Positions 48,366-56,831 of a stretch of 64,000 nt of DNA are shown in pieces. This stretch comes from Sphingobacterium sp. GVS05A (GTDB lineage Bacteria; Bacteroidota; Bacteroidia; Sphingobacteriales; Sphingobacteriaceae): NCBI RefSeq assembly GCF_019969845.1, contig NZ_JAHXYR010000002.1:496001-560000 (forward strand), given 5' to 3'. Every line of letters begins with the position of its first letter. Position 1 is the first letter of the stretch. The position numbers were made by a program, and so were the translations under genes. The notes beneath the pieces are model-generated. The model ran no database searches and was not told where the DNA came from. It saw only the letters and a program-made list of their open reading frames with translations.

Positions 48366-48851
48366 TTATTTACCATAATTGCTAAAATTCCAAGGTAGAG
48401 AAACAGGATTATTTCCACTTCTCACCTCTACAGTACCTTCATCATGCACTTTTCCCCCTTCTTCAATTTTATAAGTCAGTGTATAAGCTGCCCCCGTTGT
48501 CATAGCTGTAATACTAGCACTCGCTCCCAGATAGCTATCAAGTGATTCGAATGTAAACGTCTTCCCCCCTTGGAAATCGTCCTCCGAGTACATATAAACT
48601 GTTTTTGCAGCCAACTCCTGCCCATTAACTTTCCACTTTTGTGGATTAGCATTTCCGTCATGAGACCCCACTGAGACCTGTATATTAGCTCCCTTAGTTT
48701 TATCGAAACTTGAAGAAGTGGTTACTGTTAATTTGACTTTTCCTTTTCCATCACTTGGGGTATTATCATCATCTTTTGAACATCCAACAAACGCAAGAGT
48801 CACTAGCGTTAATACAACTAAATACATCGATTTGATTTTCATAATTTGCAT
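48366..48851 (-). CDS. Unknown small lipoprotein
   Basis: 161 residues with a lipobox (LAFVGCSKDDD, Cys near residue 24) and an acidic, exposed linker typical of Bacteroidota surface lipoproteins. The mature part is a short beta-rich domain (VKLTVTTSSSF, IQVSVGSHDGN, YTLTYKIEEGG) that may be an Ig-like fold. An ATG at 48842 is a possible alternative start. It shares an upstream motif with the 522-residue lipoprotein gene and lies directly after the rnr fragment on the opposite strand. Function unknown. Confidence 0.75.
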   Translation of the reverse strand: MQIMKIKSMYLVVLTLVTLAFVGCSKDDDNTPSDGKGKVKLTVTTSSSFDKTKGANIQVSVGSHDGNANPQKWKVNGQELAAKTVYMYSEDDFQGGKTFTFESLDSYLGASASITAMTTGAAYTLTYKIEEGGKVHDEGTVEVRSGNNPVSLPWNFSNYGK

Positions 48852-48934
48852 ACTTTAATTTGTTTTTACTGTTAATTATCTATCCGTGTTTGACAAACGT
48901 CCTGCCAAAAAGAGGCATAAACACGCAAAAAGAT

Positions 48935-48957
48935 AAATATACTGGAAAACCAGTAGA
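48935..48957 (-). promoter_or_regulatory. Motif shared upstream of both lipoprotein genes, copy 2
   Basis: The second copy of the 23-nt motif, 84-106 bp upstream of the small lipoprotein start. Here the core forms a palindrome, ACTGGAAAACCAGT. Confidence 0.4.
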
Positions 48958-49037
48958 AGAATAATTTCGTAAAAAAACATAGAAGAACTAGTAATCAATA
49001 TGTAAGGATGCTATAGAGCAACAATATAAAACATTAC

Positions 49038-49045
49038 TATTTTTG
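49038..49045 (+). promoter_or_regulatory. Orphan TAnnTTTG box before the 21-nt array
   Basis: TATTTTTG matches the -7 consensus, but no open frame follows for 600 bp. Transcription from it would cross the repeat array. Confidence 0.25.
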
Positions 49046-49237
49046 CACAGTTTGGGTTGACAACACAACTAATATTGTCCTTATTTGGCAACATCCTATT
49101 TAGCAAGGAAAAGCTATAGATTGTCGTCATACCTTATCCGGATTTTACAAGAGATGAATGAGAGCTGCGTAAGTATCAAATGAAATCTCCCGGGTGTTTA
49201 TTCCATTTCGCCAAGTAAAATATCGATTCTGCGCTAT

Positions 49238-49552
49238 GTCGGATTGAGTCAAACCAGTGTCGGAGTCATTTTTCCATGTGGGGAAATGAAAATTCCACTC
49301 GGCTAAATCATCCAGACCAAGGACTAAAAGAGACAGACAGGTGACTAAACCATTCTGACGCCCGACAAAATCATTTCGTTACTGCGGAGAATGATACAGA
49401 CGGGCGTCTAACCAATTTCAACAAGTGAGTAAACGAAAAATCCTCCCGGCGAAATCATTTTGACCAAGGACAGAATCCACGAGAAGGAGCGCGAACTCAT
49501 CAAACCAGGAGGGAAAACGGCTTCGCTTCAGGGAAAAGAGAGCTTCCATTTC
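49238..49552. repeat. Degenerate 21-nt periodic array, about 15 units, non-coding
   Basis: Successive 21-nt units begin at 49238, 49259, 49280 and so on to 49532. Units mostly begin with G and often carry an AAATCAT-like core at positions 5-11 and end near GACCAAG. The best pair, at 49301 and 49448, agree over AAATCAT and GACCAAGGAC; units at 49238 and 49259 both open GTCGGA. Complementary 8-mers (49357-49364 and 49401-49408) make part of it fold back. Translated by sevens, several units have a stop at the second codon, so it is not coding. It is not a CRISPR array, because there are no conserved repeats or unique spacers. Confidence 0.6.
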
Positions 49553-49607
49553 GAAAAAATAATCTAAATTTTACACACTAACTATTTAATATTCAAAACG
49601 AAATCAG

Positions 49608-49615
49608 TATCTTTG
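49608..49615 (+). promoter_or_regulatory. Candidate -7 promoter box of the str operon
   Basis: TATCTTTG matches TAnnTTTG 49 bp before rpsL; TTTA sits at the expected -33 position. Confidence 0.5.
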
Positions 49616-49663
49616 CGAACTTAAAATAATTTAGGTATCAAATTTATAAACAAAAACAGGTAA

Positions 49664-50077
49664 ATGCCTACTATTCAACAATTAGTTAGAAAAGGTAGAG
49701 TAGCTCTGGTTGATAAGAGTAAGTCACCAGCGTTGGACTCATGTCCACAGCGAAGAGGTGTATGTACACGTGTATATACTACTACCCCTAAAAAACCAAA
49801 CTCAGCAATGCGTAAAGTAGCTCGTGTACGTTTAACAAACGGTAAAGAGGTCAACGCTTACATCCCTGGAGAAGGTCACAACTTACAAGAGCACTCGATC
49901 GTATTGATCCGTGGTGGTCGTGTTAAGGATTTACCAGGTGTGCGTTACCACATCATCCGTGGTGCATTAGATACTTCAGGTGTAGCAGGTCGTAACCAAC
50001 GTCGTTCTAAATACGGAACTAAGCGTCCTAAACCAGGACAAGTAGCTGCAGCTCCAACAAAAGGTAAAAAGAAATAA
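49664..50077 (+). CDS. rpsL: 30S ribosomal protein S12
   Basis: 137 residues. The conserved [21 protein letters not shown] and [17 protein letters not shown] segments identify S12, which sits at the decoding centre and helps set accuracy. Lysines 43 and 44 (TPKKPNSA) are the unmutated residues where streptomycin-resistance changes usually occur. The C-terminus is basic and a little extended ([14 protein letters not shown]). It is the first gene of the str cluster, with rpsG 19 bp behind. Confidence 0.98.
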   Translation: MPTIQQLVRKGRVALVDKSKSPALDSCPQRRGVCTRVYTTTPKKPNSAMRKVARVRLTNGKEVNAYIPGEGHNLQEHSIVLIRGGRVKDLPGVRYHIIRGALDTSGVAGRNQRRSKYGTKRPKPGQVAAAPTKGKKK

Positions 50078-50083
50078 TTAAAC

Positions 50084-50088
50084 GGAGG
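50084..50088 (+). promoter_or_regulatory. Canonical Shine-Dalgarno of rpsG
   Basis: GGAGG lies 8 nt before the rpsG ATG, one of the few classical sites in the window. Confidence 0.65.
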
Positions 50089-50096
50089 AAAGAAAA

Positions 50097-50564
50097 ATGA
50101 GAAAATCAAAACCGAAAAAGAGAATCATTTTACCTGATCCAAAGTTTAACGACGTTCAGGTAACACGTTTCGTAAACAATATGATGGTAGATGGTAAAAA
50201 ATCTATCGCTTATTCTATTTTTTACGATGCAGTAGAATTAGTAGAACAAAAAACACAAGAAAGCGGTTTAGAAGCTTGGAAAAAAGCTTTGAACAACGTT
50301 ATGCCTGCTGTTGAAGTTAAATCACGTCGTGTAGGTGGTGCTAACTTCCAAGTTCCTATGGAAGTTCGTCCAGACCGTAAAATCGCTTTGGGTATGAAAT
50401 GGTTAATTTCATACGCTCGCAAACGTGGTGAAAAAACAATGTTTGAAAAATTAGCAGGAGAAATCATTTCAGCTTCTAAAGGTGAAGGTGCTGCTGTTAA
50501 GAAGAAAGAAGATACGCACAAAATGGCGGAAGCTAACAAAGCGTTCTCACACTTCAGATTCTAA
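50097..50564 (+). CDS. rpsG: 30S ribosomal protein S7
   Basis: 155 residues. [28 protein letters not shown], then [16 protein letters not shown] and [37 protein letters not shown], give the S7 family. It binds the 3' domain of 16S rRNA and nucleates assembly of the 30S head. It is the second gene of the str cluster, preceded by a good ribosome-binding site, and followed by a hairpin-containing 133-bp gap before fusA. Confidence 0.98.
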   Translation: MRKSKPKKRIILPDPKFNDVQVTRFVNNMMVDGKKSIAYSIFYDAVELVEQKTQESGLEAWKKALNNVMPAVEVKSRRVGGANFQVPMEVRPDRKIALGMKWLISYARKRGEKTMFEKLAGEIISASKGEGAAVKKKEDTHKMAEANKAFSHFRF

Positions 50565-50592
50565 TTTTGAAGACATTCAAAAAAATATGATT

Positions 50593-50637
50593 ACACCGAC
50601 CTCCGATAAACGAACAATCTTTTATCAAGGTCGGTGT
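50593..50637 (+). other. Hairpin between rpsG and fusA
   Basis: A perfect 10-bp stem (50593-50602 with 50628-50637) closing an inner 6-bp stem (50605-50610 with 50621-50626). There is no T tract, so it is more likely a processing or attenuation site than a terminator. Confidence 0.6.
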
Positions 50638-50697
50638 ACTTATTTAACATTACATTTAAACACATAAGGCCCATAAGGCCAGCTGCTTAAAAATATT

Positions 50698-52821
50698 ATG
50701 GCAAGAGATTTAAAATTCACTAGAAATATCGGTATCGCTGCTCACATCGATGCTGGTAAAACTACAACAACTGAGCGTATCCTTTACTACTCAGGTGTAA
50801 ACCATAAAATTGGTGAAGTTCACGAAGGTGCTTCAACAATGGACTGGATGGAGCAAGAGGCTGAGCGCGGGATTACAATCACTTCTGCTGCTACTACAGT
50901 TTTCTGGCAATACCGTGGTAATAAATACCAAGTAAACGTAATCGATACTCCTGGACACGTGGATTTCACGGTTGAGGTAAACCGTTCATTACGTGTATTA
51001 GACGGATTAGTATTCTTATTCTCTGCGGTTGATGGTGTTGAGCCTCAATCAGAGACTAACTGGAGATTGGCGGATAACTATAAAGTTCCACGTATCGGTT
51101 TCGTTAATAAAATGGACCGTTCAGGAGCTGACTTCTTGAAAGTTGTTGGTCAAGTAAAATCAATGTTAGGTTCTGATGCTGTCGCATTACAATTACCTAT
51201 CGGCGCTGAAGATACGTTCACTGGTGTTGTTGATTTAATTAACAACCGTGGTATCGTATGGAATGAGCATGATAAAGGGATGACCTTTACAGAAGTTCCT
51301 ATTCCTGCAGATATGGTGGATGAAGTTGCTGAATACCGTGAGAAATTATTAGAAGCAGTAGCTGGTTATGATGAGACTTTGATGGAGAAATTCTTCGAAG
51401 ATCCAAATTCATTAACTGAGCGCGAAATCTTAGATGCTTTACGTAAAGCAGTATTAGATAATGCTATCGTTCCTATGGTATGTGGTTCATCTTTCAAAAA
51501 CAAAGGTGTTCAAACCATGTTGGATCTAGTAATGGAATTGTTGCCTTCACCTCTTGATGTAGAGGCTGTAAAAGGTACTAACCCTGACACTGGTGAAGAA
51601 ATCGAGCGTAAACCATCTGTTAATGAGCCTTTCGCAGCTTTAGGTTTCAAAATTGCGACTGACCCATTCGTAGGTCGTTTGTGTTTCATACGTGCTTATT
51701 CTGGTAAGTTAGATGCTGGTTCTTATGTATTGAACACGCGTTCAGGTAACAAAGAGCGTATCTCTCGTATCTTCCAAATGCACGCGAACAAGCAAAACCC
51801 TATTCCTTTTATTGAGGCTGGTGATATCGGTGCGGTTGTAGGTTTCAAAGACATCAAAACTGGTGATACACTTTGTGACGAAAAAGCCCCTATCGTATTA
51901 GAGTCTATGACTTTCCCTGAGCCGGTAATCGGTTTAGCGATTGAGCCTAAAACTCAAGCTGACGTAGATAGATTAGGTATTGGTCTTGGTAAATTAGCTG
52001 AAGAAGATCCTACATTCGTTGTTAAAACTGACGAAGAAACTGGTCAAACAGTTATCTCTGGTATGGGTGAGCTTCACTTAGAGATCTTGATCGACCGTTT
52101 GAAACGTGAATTCAAAGTTGAGGTTAACCAAGGTGCTCCTCAAGTATCATACAAAGAGTCTATCAACGGTACTACTGAGCACCGTGAGGTATTCAAAAAA
52201 CAATCAGGTGGTCGTGGTAAATTCGCGGATATCAAAGTTGTTATCTCTCCAGCGGACGAAGATTTCGATTTAACTAAATCACCGCTTCAATTCGTTAATG
52301 AAATCGTTGGTGGTAAAATTCCTAAAGAATTTATCCCTTCTGTTCAAAAAGGATTTGAAACTTCAATGAAAAATGGTGTATTAGCAGGATTCCCATTATC
52401 AGGAATGAAAGTTCGTTTGATTGATGGTTCATTCCACGCTGTCGATTCAGATTCATTGTCTTTCGAATTAGCTGCTCGTCAAGCATACCGTGAAGGATTG
52501 CCTAAATGTTCTCCAGTGTTAATGGAACCAATTATGAAAATAGAGGTTTTAACACCAGAAGAAAACATGGGTGATGTAATGGGTGACTTAAACCGTCGTC
52601 GTGGTCAAATGCAAGGTTTGGATTCACGTAACGGTGCACAAGTAATCAAAGCATTGGTTCCACTTTCTGAAATGTTCGGTTACGTAACTCAATTACGTAC
52701 AATCACTTCAGGTCGTGCAACATCTACAATGGAATTTGATCACTTTGCTGAAGCTCCTCGTAACGTTGCTGATGATGTGATTGCAAAATCAAAAGGTAAA
52801 ATCAAAGGTTCTGTTGAATAA
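50698..52821 (+). CDS. fusA: Elongation factor G
   Basis: 707 residues, typical for EF-G. GTPase motifs: P-loop [15 protein letters not shown], switch region [20 protein letters not shown], and [10 protein letters not shown]. Domain II ([18 protein letters not shown]), domain III ([14 protein letters not shown]), domain IV ([18 protein letters not shown]) and domain V ([22 protein letters not shown]) follow. It drives tRNA-mRNA translocation. It lies between two intercistronic hairpins, with rpsJ 127 bp downstream. Confidence 0.98.
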   Translation: MARDLKFTRNIGIAAHIDAGKTTTTERILYYSGVNHKIGEVHEGASTMDWMEQEAERGITITSAATTVFWQYRGNKYQVNVIDTPGHVDFTVEVNRSLRVLDGLVFLFSAVDGVEPQSETNWRLADNYKVPRIGFVNKMDRSGADFLKVVGQVKSMLGSDAVALQLPIGAEDTFTGVVDLINNRGIVWNEHDKGMTFTEVPIPADMVDEVAEYREKLLEAVAGYDETLMEKFFEDPNSLTEREILDALRKAVLDNAIVPMVCGSSFKNKGVQTMLDLVMELLPSPLDVEAVKGTNPDTGEEIERKPSVNEPFAALGFKIATDPFVGRLCFIRAYSGKLDAGSYVLNTRSGNKERISRIFQMHANKQNPIPFIEAGDIGAVVGFKDIKTGDTLCDEKAPIVLESMTFPEPVIGLAIEPKTQADVDRLGIGLGKLAEEDPTFVVKTDEETGQTVISGMGELHLEILIDRLKREFKVEVNQGAPQVSYKESINGTTEHREVFKKQSGGRGKFADIKVVISPADEDFDLTKSPLQFVNEIVGGKIPKEFIPSVQKGFETSMKNGVLAGFPLSGMKVRLIDGSFHAVDSDSLSFELAARQAYREGLPKCSPVLMEPIMKIEVLTPEENMGDVMGDLNRRRGQMQGLDSRNGAQVIKALVPLSEMFGYVTQLRTITSGRATSTMEFDHFAEAPRNVADDVIAKSKGKIKGSVE

Positions 52822-52835
52822 TAGAACTCAAAAAT

Positions 52836-52880
52836 AAAGGAACAAAGATGAAGGACTATAATCTTTTATCTTTGTTCTTT
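52836..52880 (+). other. Hairpin between fusA and rpsJ
   Basis: A near-perfect 13-bp stem with one bulged G (52836-52849 with 52868-52880) and an 18-nt loop. As after rpsG there is no clear T tract. Confidence 0.6.
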
Positions 52881-52948
52881 AATCAAAAATACACACCGAT
52901 TGCTAGTTGTGAATAGCTCTAATTAGCAATCATTTTAAATAAATAAAA

Positions 52949-53254
52949 ATGAGCCAAAGAATCAGAATTAAATTGAAATCTTACGATTACAATTTGGTTG
53001 ACAAATCAGCTGAAAAAATCGTAAAAACAGTAAAACCTACAGGTGCAGTTGTTAGTGGTCCTATTCCATTACCTACTGAGAAAAAAATCTACACGGTATT
53101 ACGTTCACCACACGTTAACAAAAAAGCACGTGAGCAATTCCAATTGTGTGCTTACAAAAGATTGTTGGATATCTATTCATCAAACGCTAAAACTGTTGAC
53201 GCATTGATGAAACTTGAATTACCTTCAGGTGTTGAAGTAGAAATCAAAGTGTGA
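52949..53254 (+). CDS. rpsJ: 30S ribosomal protein S10
   Basis: 101 residues: [61 protein letters not shown] and the [10 protein letters not shown] end are S10. It is part of the 30S head and, as NusE, of transcription antitermination. In many bacteria rpsJ opens the S10 operon with rplC, rplD and others. Here it is the last gene before a terminator and a convergent unrelated gene, so the S10 cluster is either split or elsewhere. Confidence 0.98.
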   Translation: MSQRIRIKLKSYDYNLVDKSAEKIVKTVKPTGAVVSGPIPLPTEKKIYTVLRSPHVNKKAREQFQLCAYKRLLDIYSSNAKTVDALMKLELPSGVEVEIKV

Positions 53255-53275
53255 TAGATTTCAGTCACTGAAAAC

Positions 53276-53308
53276 AAAAAGGGCCTTTCGTAAGAAAAGC
53301 CCTTTTTT
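53276..53308. terminator. Intrinsic terminator after rpsJ, shared with a convergent gene
   Basis: A 9-bp stem (53276-53284 with 53299-53307) with a 14-nt loop and T6 on the plus side; on the minus side the stem also starts with a T run, so it can end both transcripts. Confidence 0.9.
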
Positions 53309-53327
53309 CGTTTGTTATACTTTTTGC

Positions 53328-53960
53328 TTAGAACTGGTAACCAACACCTACTGAGAATACACGATTTTTGGCAGACCCCTCCTCGGCTCCTTTCACTATA
53401 TTCGTCAATCCTAGACCGTATCCTCCATTAATCAAGAAACCGTTTGTTAGTTTGAACCCAGCGAGAAAGTTTAAACCAGCATCAAAGGTTTTAAGACCAG
53501 CGTCGCTAAAACTACCACTATCACTTTCATTACCCCGAGTGGCTTTAGCATGTATACCGACACCAGCATAAGGACCCGCGCCTAAGAAAACACTGCCAGA
53601 ATTACCTGTTGGTATGCTGTATACAAAATTGACAGGGACTTCAATATACATCAACTGACTTTTTGAATCTTCTATTCCCAAACTGCCCCCAGCTACCTCC
53701 TCTAAGTCTTTGATGTTAATTTTATTTCCCTTTCCCTGCAAAGAAATACCAGGTTGAACACTTAAATTGTTCGCTATAGGCATATCTGCGTAACCAGTAA
53801 CATAAAACGACGTTGTAGCATTTGAGGTATACGAGAAACCTTTTACTGATTCTCTGATTTTAGCAAAGTTAACACCAGCCTTGAGCCCATAAGATGTTTG
53901 TGCTTTTGCTGCAGCAATAAAACATAATGCTGCAGCAATTGATAGTAATTTTCTTTTCAT
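53328..53960 (-). CDS. PorT-like outer-membrane beta-barrel protein
   Basis: 210 residues from the ATG at 53960 (MKRKLLSIAAALCFIAAA); an upstream frame start at 54014 adds an unlikely 18-residue extension. After the signal peptide (cleavage near AKAQT) the protein has alternating-strand beta structure: YGLKAGVNFAK, NNLSVQPGISLQGKGNK, YIEVPVNFVYSIP, SVFLGAGPYAGVG and the closing FSVGVGYQF strand with a C-terminal Phe. It is clearly related to the protein at 56202-56831. Such small barrels are common in Bacteroidota and function is mostly unknown. Confidence 0.85.
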   Translation of the reverse strand: MKRKLLSIAAALCFIAAAKAQTSYGLKAGVNFAKIRESVKGFSYTSNATTSFYVTGYADMPIANNLSVQPGISLQGKGNKINIKDLEEVAGGSLGIEDSKSQLMYIEVPVNFVYSIPTGNSGSVFLGAGPYAGVGIHAKATRGNESDSGSFSDAGLKTFDAGLNFLAGFKLTNGFLINGGYGLGLTNIVKGAEEGSAKNRVFSVGVGYQF

Positions 53961-54267
53961 TAAAAAATAAATTAAATATAGAACGAAAATAACATATAAA
54001 TTACTGAAATACAACTAAAAACTTTTAGCGTAGAAAAATCAAATTTAGAGATTCATCATGTTGAAAGCTCAATTAAATCCAGAATTTCCTAACAATAAGG
54101 AAGACAGATTTATCCGATTAAACACCAGTCAAGAATATTGTACAGCGTTGAGATATGTTTGAACTGCCCCGACAGAAGAAATTACAAAGCCATATCAGAA
54201 AGTATTCTTTTTGTCTAGAAATTTAAACCAAGTACTATACGATTAAATAAGCACATTCTTACTATTA

Positions 54268-54425
54268 TTTCCTAACATCCTTCTAAGTTTCACCTGCTAT
54301 TGGCCTACTGTTTTCCTACTATTGACCTACTACATTAAGGTGATTGTAGGCCAATAGTAGGCCACAAGTGGGCCAAGGAGTGAATGAGATCAGGAAAAAT
54401 GGCAAAGAAAGCAGGAAGTTAGTGC
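54268..54425. repeat. Foldback element 1, 11-nt register
   Basis: Arms facing each other: 54297-54308 is a perfect 12-bp inverse of 54346-54357, and weaker matches extend outward. Units repeat every 11 nt on both sides (at 54297, 54308 and 54319 with CTATTG- and CCTA-containing units; on the other side TAGGCC- or GGGCC-containing units). It is non-coding. Confidence 0.5.
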
Positions 54426-54457
54426 GATGAAATTTTCCATCAATTGTTTACCCTCTC

Positions 54458-54640
54458 TTCAGTACTCATTCGTAACCGCTTCGCCCCTTATTCGCCTATC
54501 ACCACATTTTTCTCTACTGATTCTCCACTGACTCCCTACTTATTATGTAGGAAATCAGTGGAGAATAGGTAGAGAATATATTAGAACATGCTGAAGATGG
54601 TACGAGCGAGGGGCGAAGTAATACTGAATAAAAGGCGAAG
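54458..54640. repeat. Foldback element 2, 11-nt register
   Basis: Arms pair perfectly at 54520-54531 with 54555-54566 (12 bp), at 54479-54488 with 54609-54618 (10 bp) and at 54458-54464 with 54622-54628 (7 bp). Units such as TTCGCCCCTTA, TCTACTGATTC and TCCACTGACTC follow at 11-nt spacing, with inverse units on the right arm. It could fold into one long structure of about 180 nt. Confidence 0.55.
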
Positions 54641-54951
54641 CCTAAAAAGGGTGCTCTCTCCCACAATTAACCGTTTTTTGCCCCCATATATAGGGCATAT
54701 TTAGGCAAAACACCTTCCTTATCTTTGATTTAATTAAGCCAACAAACTCAAGCAAATGAAAGAGAATATAGAGTCATACACCTATTGCTCGGTTCTGTCA
54801 TGCTCGATTTTTGTCCTTATTTCTCCAAAAGTGTCCTTATTTCTCACACGACACAAACATTTTCCATAAAATCCAATATTATGCATTTTGAATGCTGTCT
54901 GTAAAAAGGCTGAATTTCTAAAATTTGAAAACATAAAAGTTAGCCCGGAAA

Positions 54952-56085
54952 TTATTCCTTTGTCTCATTTTCAATAATCTTCTTCTCAATGGGATTTAAA
55001 GTCTCAAATAAATCCTTATACACTTCATCTTTACTATCTTCCTCCCCCAGCAAGAATCCCCAAGGTTTAAGTTCTTTGATACGATCCATGACGATCTTAA
55101 CAATTGCCAAAATAGGAATAGCTAAAAACATTCCGGAAATACCCCAGACCATCTCACCTATAATAATGGATAGCATAGCAAATAGCGAATTAACCTTTAC
55201 CTTTGATCCAACAATTTTGGGGACTATAAAATTGCTATCAATCATATGTACTATAATCAAAGCTAAGATGACTAATACGACATGCGTAAACGAAGCTGTG
55301 GCAAAGGTCAGTATAGCTATTATAAGCATAGATGAGAATATACCCACATAAGGCAATACGTTGAATACACCTGTAATCAAGGCTAAAAGCAGGCTGTATT
55401 TTACACCAATTAAGGAGAGACAAATAAAAACCAAAAGGGAGACCAAACTCATTTGGATCAACAGTCCAATTAAATATTTCTTGACTACATATTGAATCTG
55501 TCGGACAACATCAACAACGATTGGTCGGTCTTCGACCCGATTGACAAATAAAAGAAATTTCACAATATGCCCTCTATAGATCAGCAGAAAGAAGGTATAC
55601 AGGAAAGTAAAAACAAATAAAATAAACAAAGAGGAAAGTGAAACCAGTGCCGTACCTAAAAATAGGGTACCGGAATCAACTGATTTTGAAGCCGTCTTAT
55701 TGATGAATTCCATCTGCTCCTTATGCTGTATACCAAATTGTTCACTGACCCAGCTTTGCAGTTTACCGGCACCATCCATAATTTGCTCTTTAAATGCCGG
55801 GAAATCTTCTTTGAGTAGCGTCAGTTGCGAGGCCAACAAAAAAAGGCCATAGCCCAAAACACCAAAAAACAAGATCACACTCAGTATTCCAGCTAATGTT
55901 CGGGGAAAACGCAACTTTTGCTCCATAAAATTGCTCAGCGGAATCAAAAGCAGCGAAAACAGTAGGCCCAAAATCATCGGGATAAGTATGGTATCACCAA
56001 TCTTGGCCAAATAGCCCAAAAGAATGATACTAATTAATACACAGGCTAACTTGACATAAAATGGTAAGGAGAGGAATCTTTTCAT
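54952..56085 (-). CDS. AI-2E-family transporter (PF01594 permease)
   Basis: 377 residues. Hydrophobic helices at about 12-35, 38-50, 60-90, 150-180 and five more towards the end (LLVFICLSLIGVKYSLLLALITGVFNVLPYVGIFSS region; GSKVKVNSLFAMLSIIIGEMVWGI) follow the PF01594 pattern. Family members export autoinducer-2 in E. coli (TqsA) or work as Na+/H+ antiporter-like exporters elsewhere. The substrate here is unknown. It stands between the two paralogous barrels on the same strand. Confidence 0.87.
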   Translation of the reverse strand: MKRFLSLPFYVKLACVLISIILLGYLAKIGDTILIPMILGLLFSLLLIPLSNFMEQKLRFPRTLAGILSVILFFGVLGYGLFLLASQLTLLKEDFPAFKEQIMDGAGKLQSWVSEQFGIQHKEQMEFINKTASKSVDSGTLFLGTALVSLSSLFILFVFTFLYTFFLLIYRGHIVKFLLFVNRVEDRPIVVDVVRQIQYVVKKYLIGLLIQMSLVSLLVFICLSLIGVKYSLLLALITGVFNVLPYVGIFSSMLIIAILTFATASFTHVVLVILALIIVHMIDSNFIVPKIVGSKVKVNSLFAMLSIIIGEMVWGISGMFLAIPILAIVKIVMDRIKELKPWGFLLGEEDSKDEVYKDLFETLNPIEKKIIENETKE

Positions 56086-56140
56086 TTAATATTCTTTTGA
56101 ATAAAAATAACAATTTCAAATGACTTAAGTTTAGAGAAAT

Positions 56141-56168
56141 AAAAAAGTCCCTACAAATGCAGGGACTT
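56141..56168 (-). terminator. Intrinsic terminator of the second barrel gene
   Basis: An 8-bp stem (56145-56152 with 56161-56168) with an 8-nt loop, followed on the minus strand by a run of Ts (56146-56141). Confidence 0.85.
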
Positions 56169-56201
56169 CTTCCTCATAATAAGCTTAAATACTTATATTT
56201 C

Positions 56202-56831
56202 TTATAGTCCAAAACCGATACCCACAGACCAAACACGGTTTTTAGTGGAGCCACCATTAGGCGCTAAATTGGTCAAACCTAAGCCATAACCTGCATTGAT
56301 CTGAAAGCCATTCGTCAATTGATAACCAGCTAAAAAGTTTACACCAAAATCTGTACGTTTTAGATGATCGCCATCACCACTTCCGAATTTTACATCAGTT
56401 TCGCCCTCTGTTCCTAGATCTCCAACATTACCTTTGATTTTATTTTTACCACTTAAACCAAAACCAACATAGGGACCAGCACCAACAAAGAAATTACCTG
56501 ATCCGCCTGTAGGGAGTTTAGCCACTAAATTGACTGGGATGTCCAAAGACATAATGCTTTGTTTAAATTCCCCAGAGCTAGAACCGTTACTCACAGATTC
56601 TTTTCCACCCTTATTTTGCAAAGACAAACCAGGTTGAATAGAAAAATACGGCGAAATAGGCGCATCCAAATAACCTGTTACAAAAAAGCCAGTGTTAGAC
56701 TCAGAGCTTCCATTTTCATATGAATATTTAGGAATATTTACACCCGCGCGTAGTCCGTATCCCAATCCTCCTTGTGCAAAAGCTCCTAATGAACCAAATA
56801 AAATTGTTGCAGATAATAATAGTTTTTTCAT
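56202..56831 (-). CDS. PorT-like outer-membrane beta-barrel protein, paralogue
   Basis: 209 residues: signal peptide (MKKLLLSATILFGSLGAFAQG), then strands YGLRAGVNIPKYSYENGS, FSIQPGLSLQNKGGK, SLDIPVNLVAKLPTGGSGN, FFVGAGPYVGFGL and the final VWSVGIGFGL. Strand order and the GAGPY, QPG and GYGLGLTN segments match the protein at 53328-53960 closely, so these are paralogues. A strongly charged periplasmic loop (GDLGTEGETDVKFGSGDGDH) is the main difference. Role unknown. Confidence 0.87.
   Translation of the reverse strand: MKKLLLSATILFGSLGAFAQGGLGYGLRAGVNIPKYSYENGSSESNTGFFVTGYLDAPISPYFSIQPGLSLQNKGGKESVSNGSSSGEFKQSIMSLDIPVNLVAKLPTGGSGNFFVGAGPYVGFGLSGKNKIKGNVGDLGTEGETDVKFGSGDGDHLKRTDFGVNFLAGYQLTNGFQINAGYGLGLTNLAPNGGSTKNRVWSVGIGFGL

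Larger units (their letters stand above)
48852..49237. other. Intergenic region with orphan promoter box
   Basis: 386 bp without coding potential. It holds the second lipoprotein motif (48935-48957) and a TATTTTTG box (49038-49045) that points towards the 21-nt repeat array. Confidence 0.4.
53961..54951. other. Long intergenic region with two periodic foldbacks
   Basis: 991 bp with no open frame of note. It contains two adjacent long imperfect palindromes (54268-54425 and 54458-54640) built on an 11-nt register. The remainder is AT-rich. Confidence 0.6.

Noticed and set aside
49238..49552. CRISPR array or tandem-repeat gene
   Set aside because: No constant repeat with unique spacers, and stops occur at the second codon of several units in the only heptad frame.
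53961..54014. Upstream start of the first barrel gene
   Set aside because: Adds a hydrophobic 18-residue stretch before a complete signal peptide.
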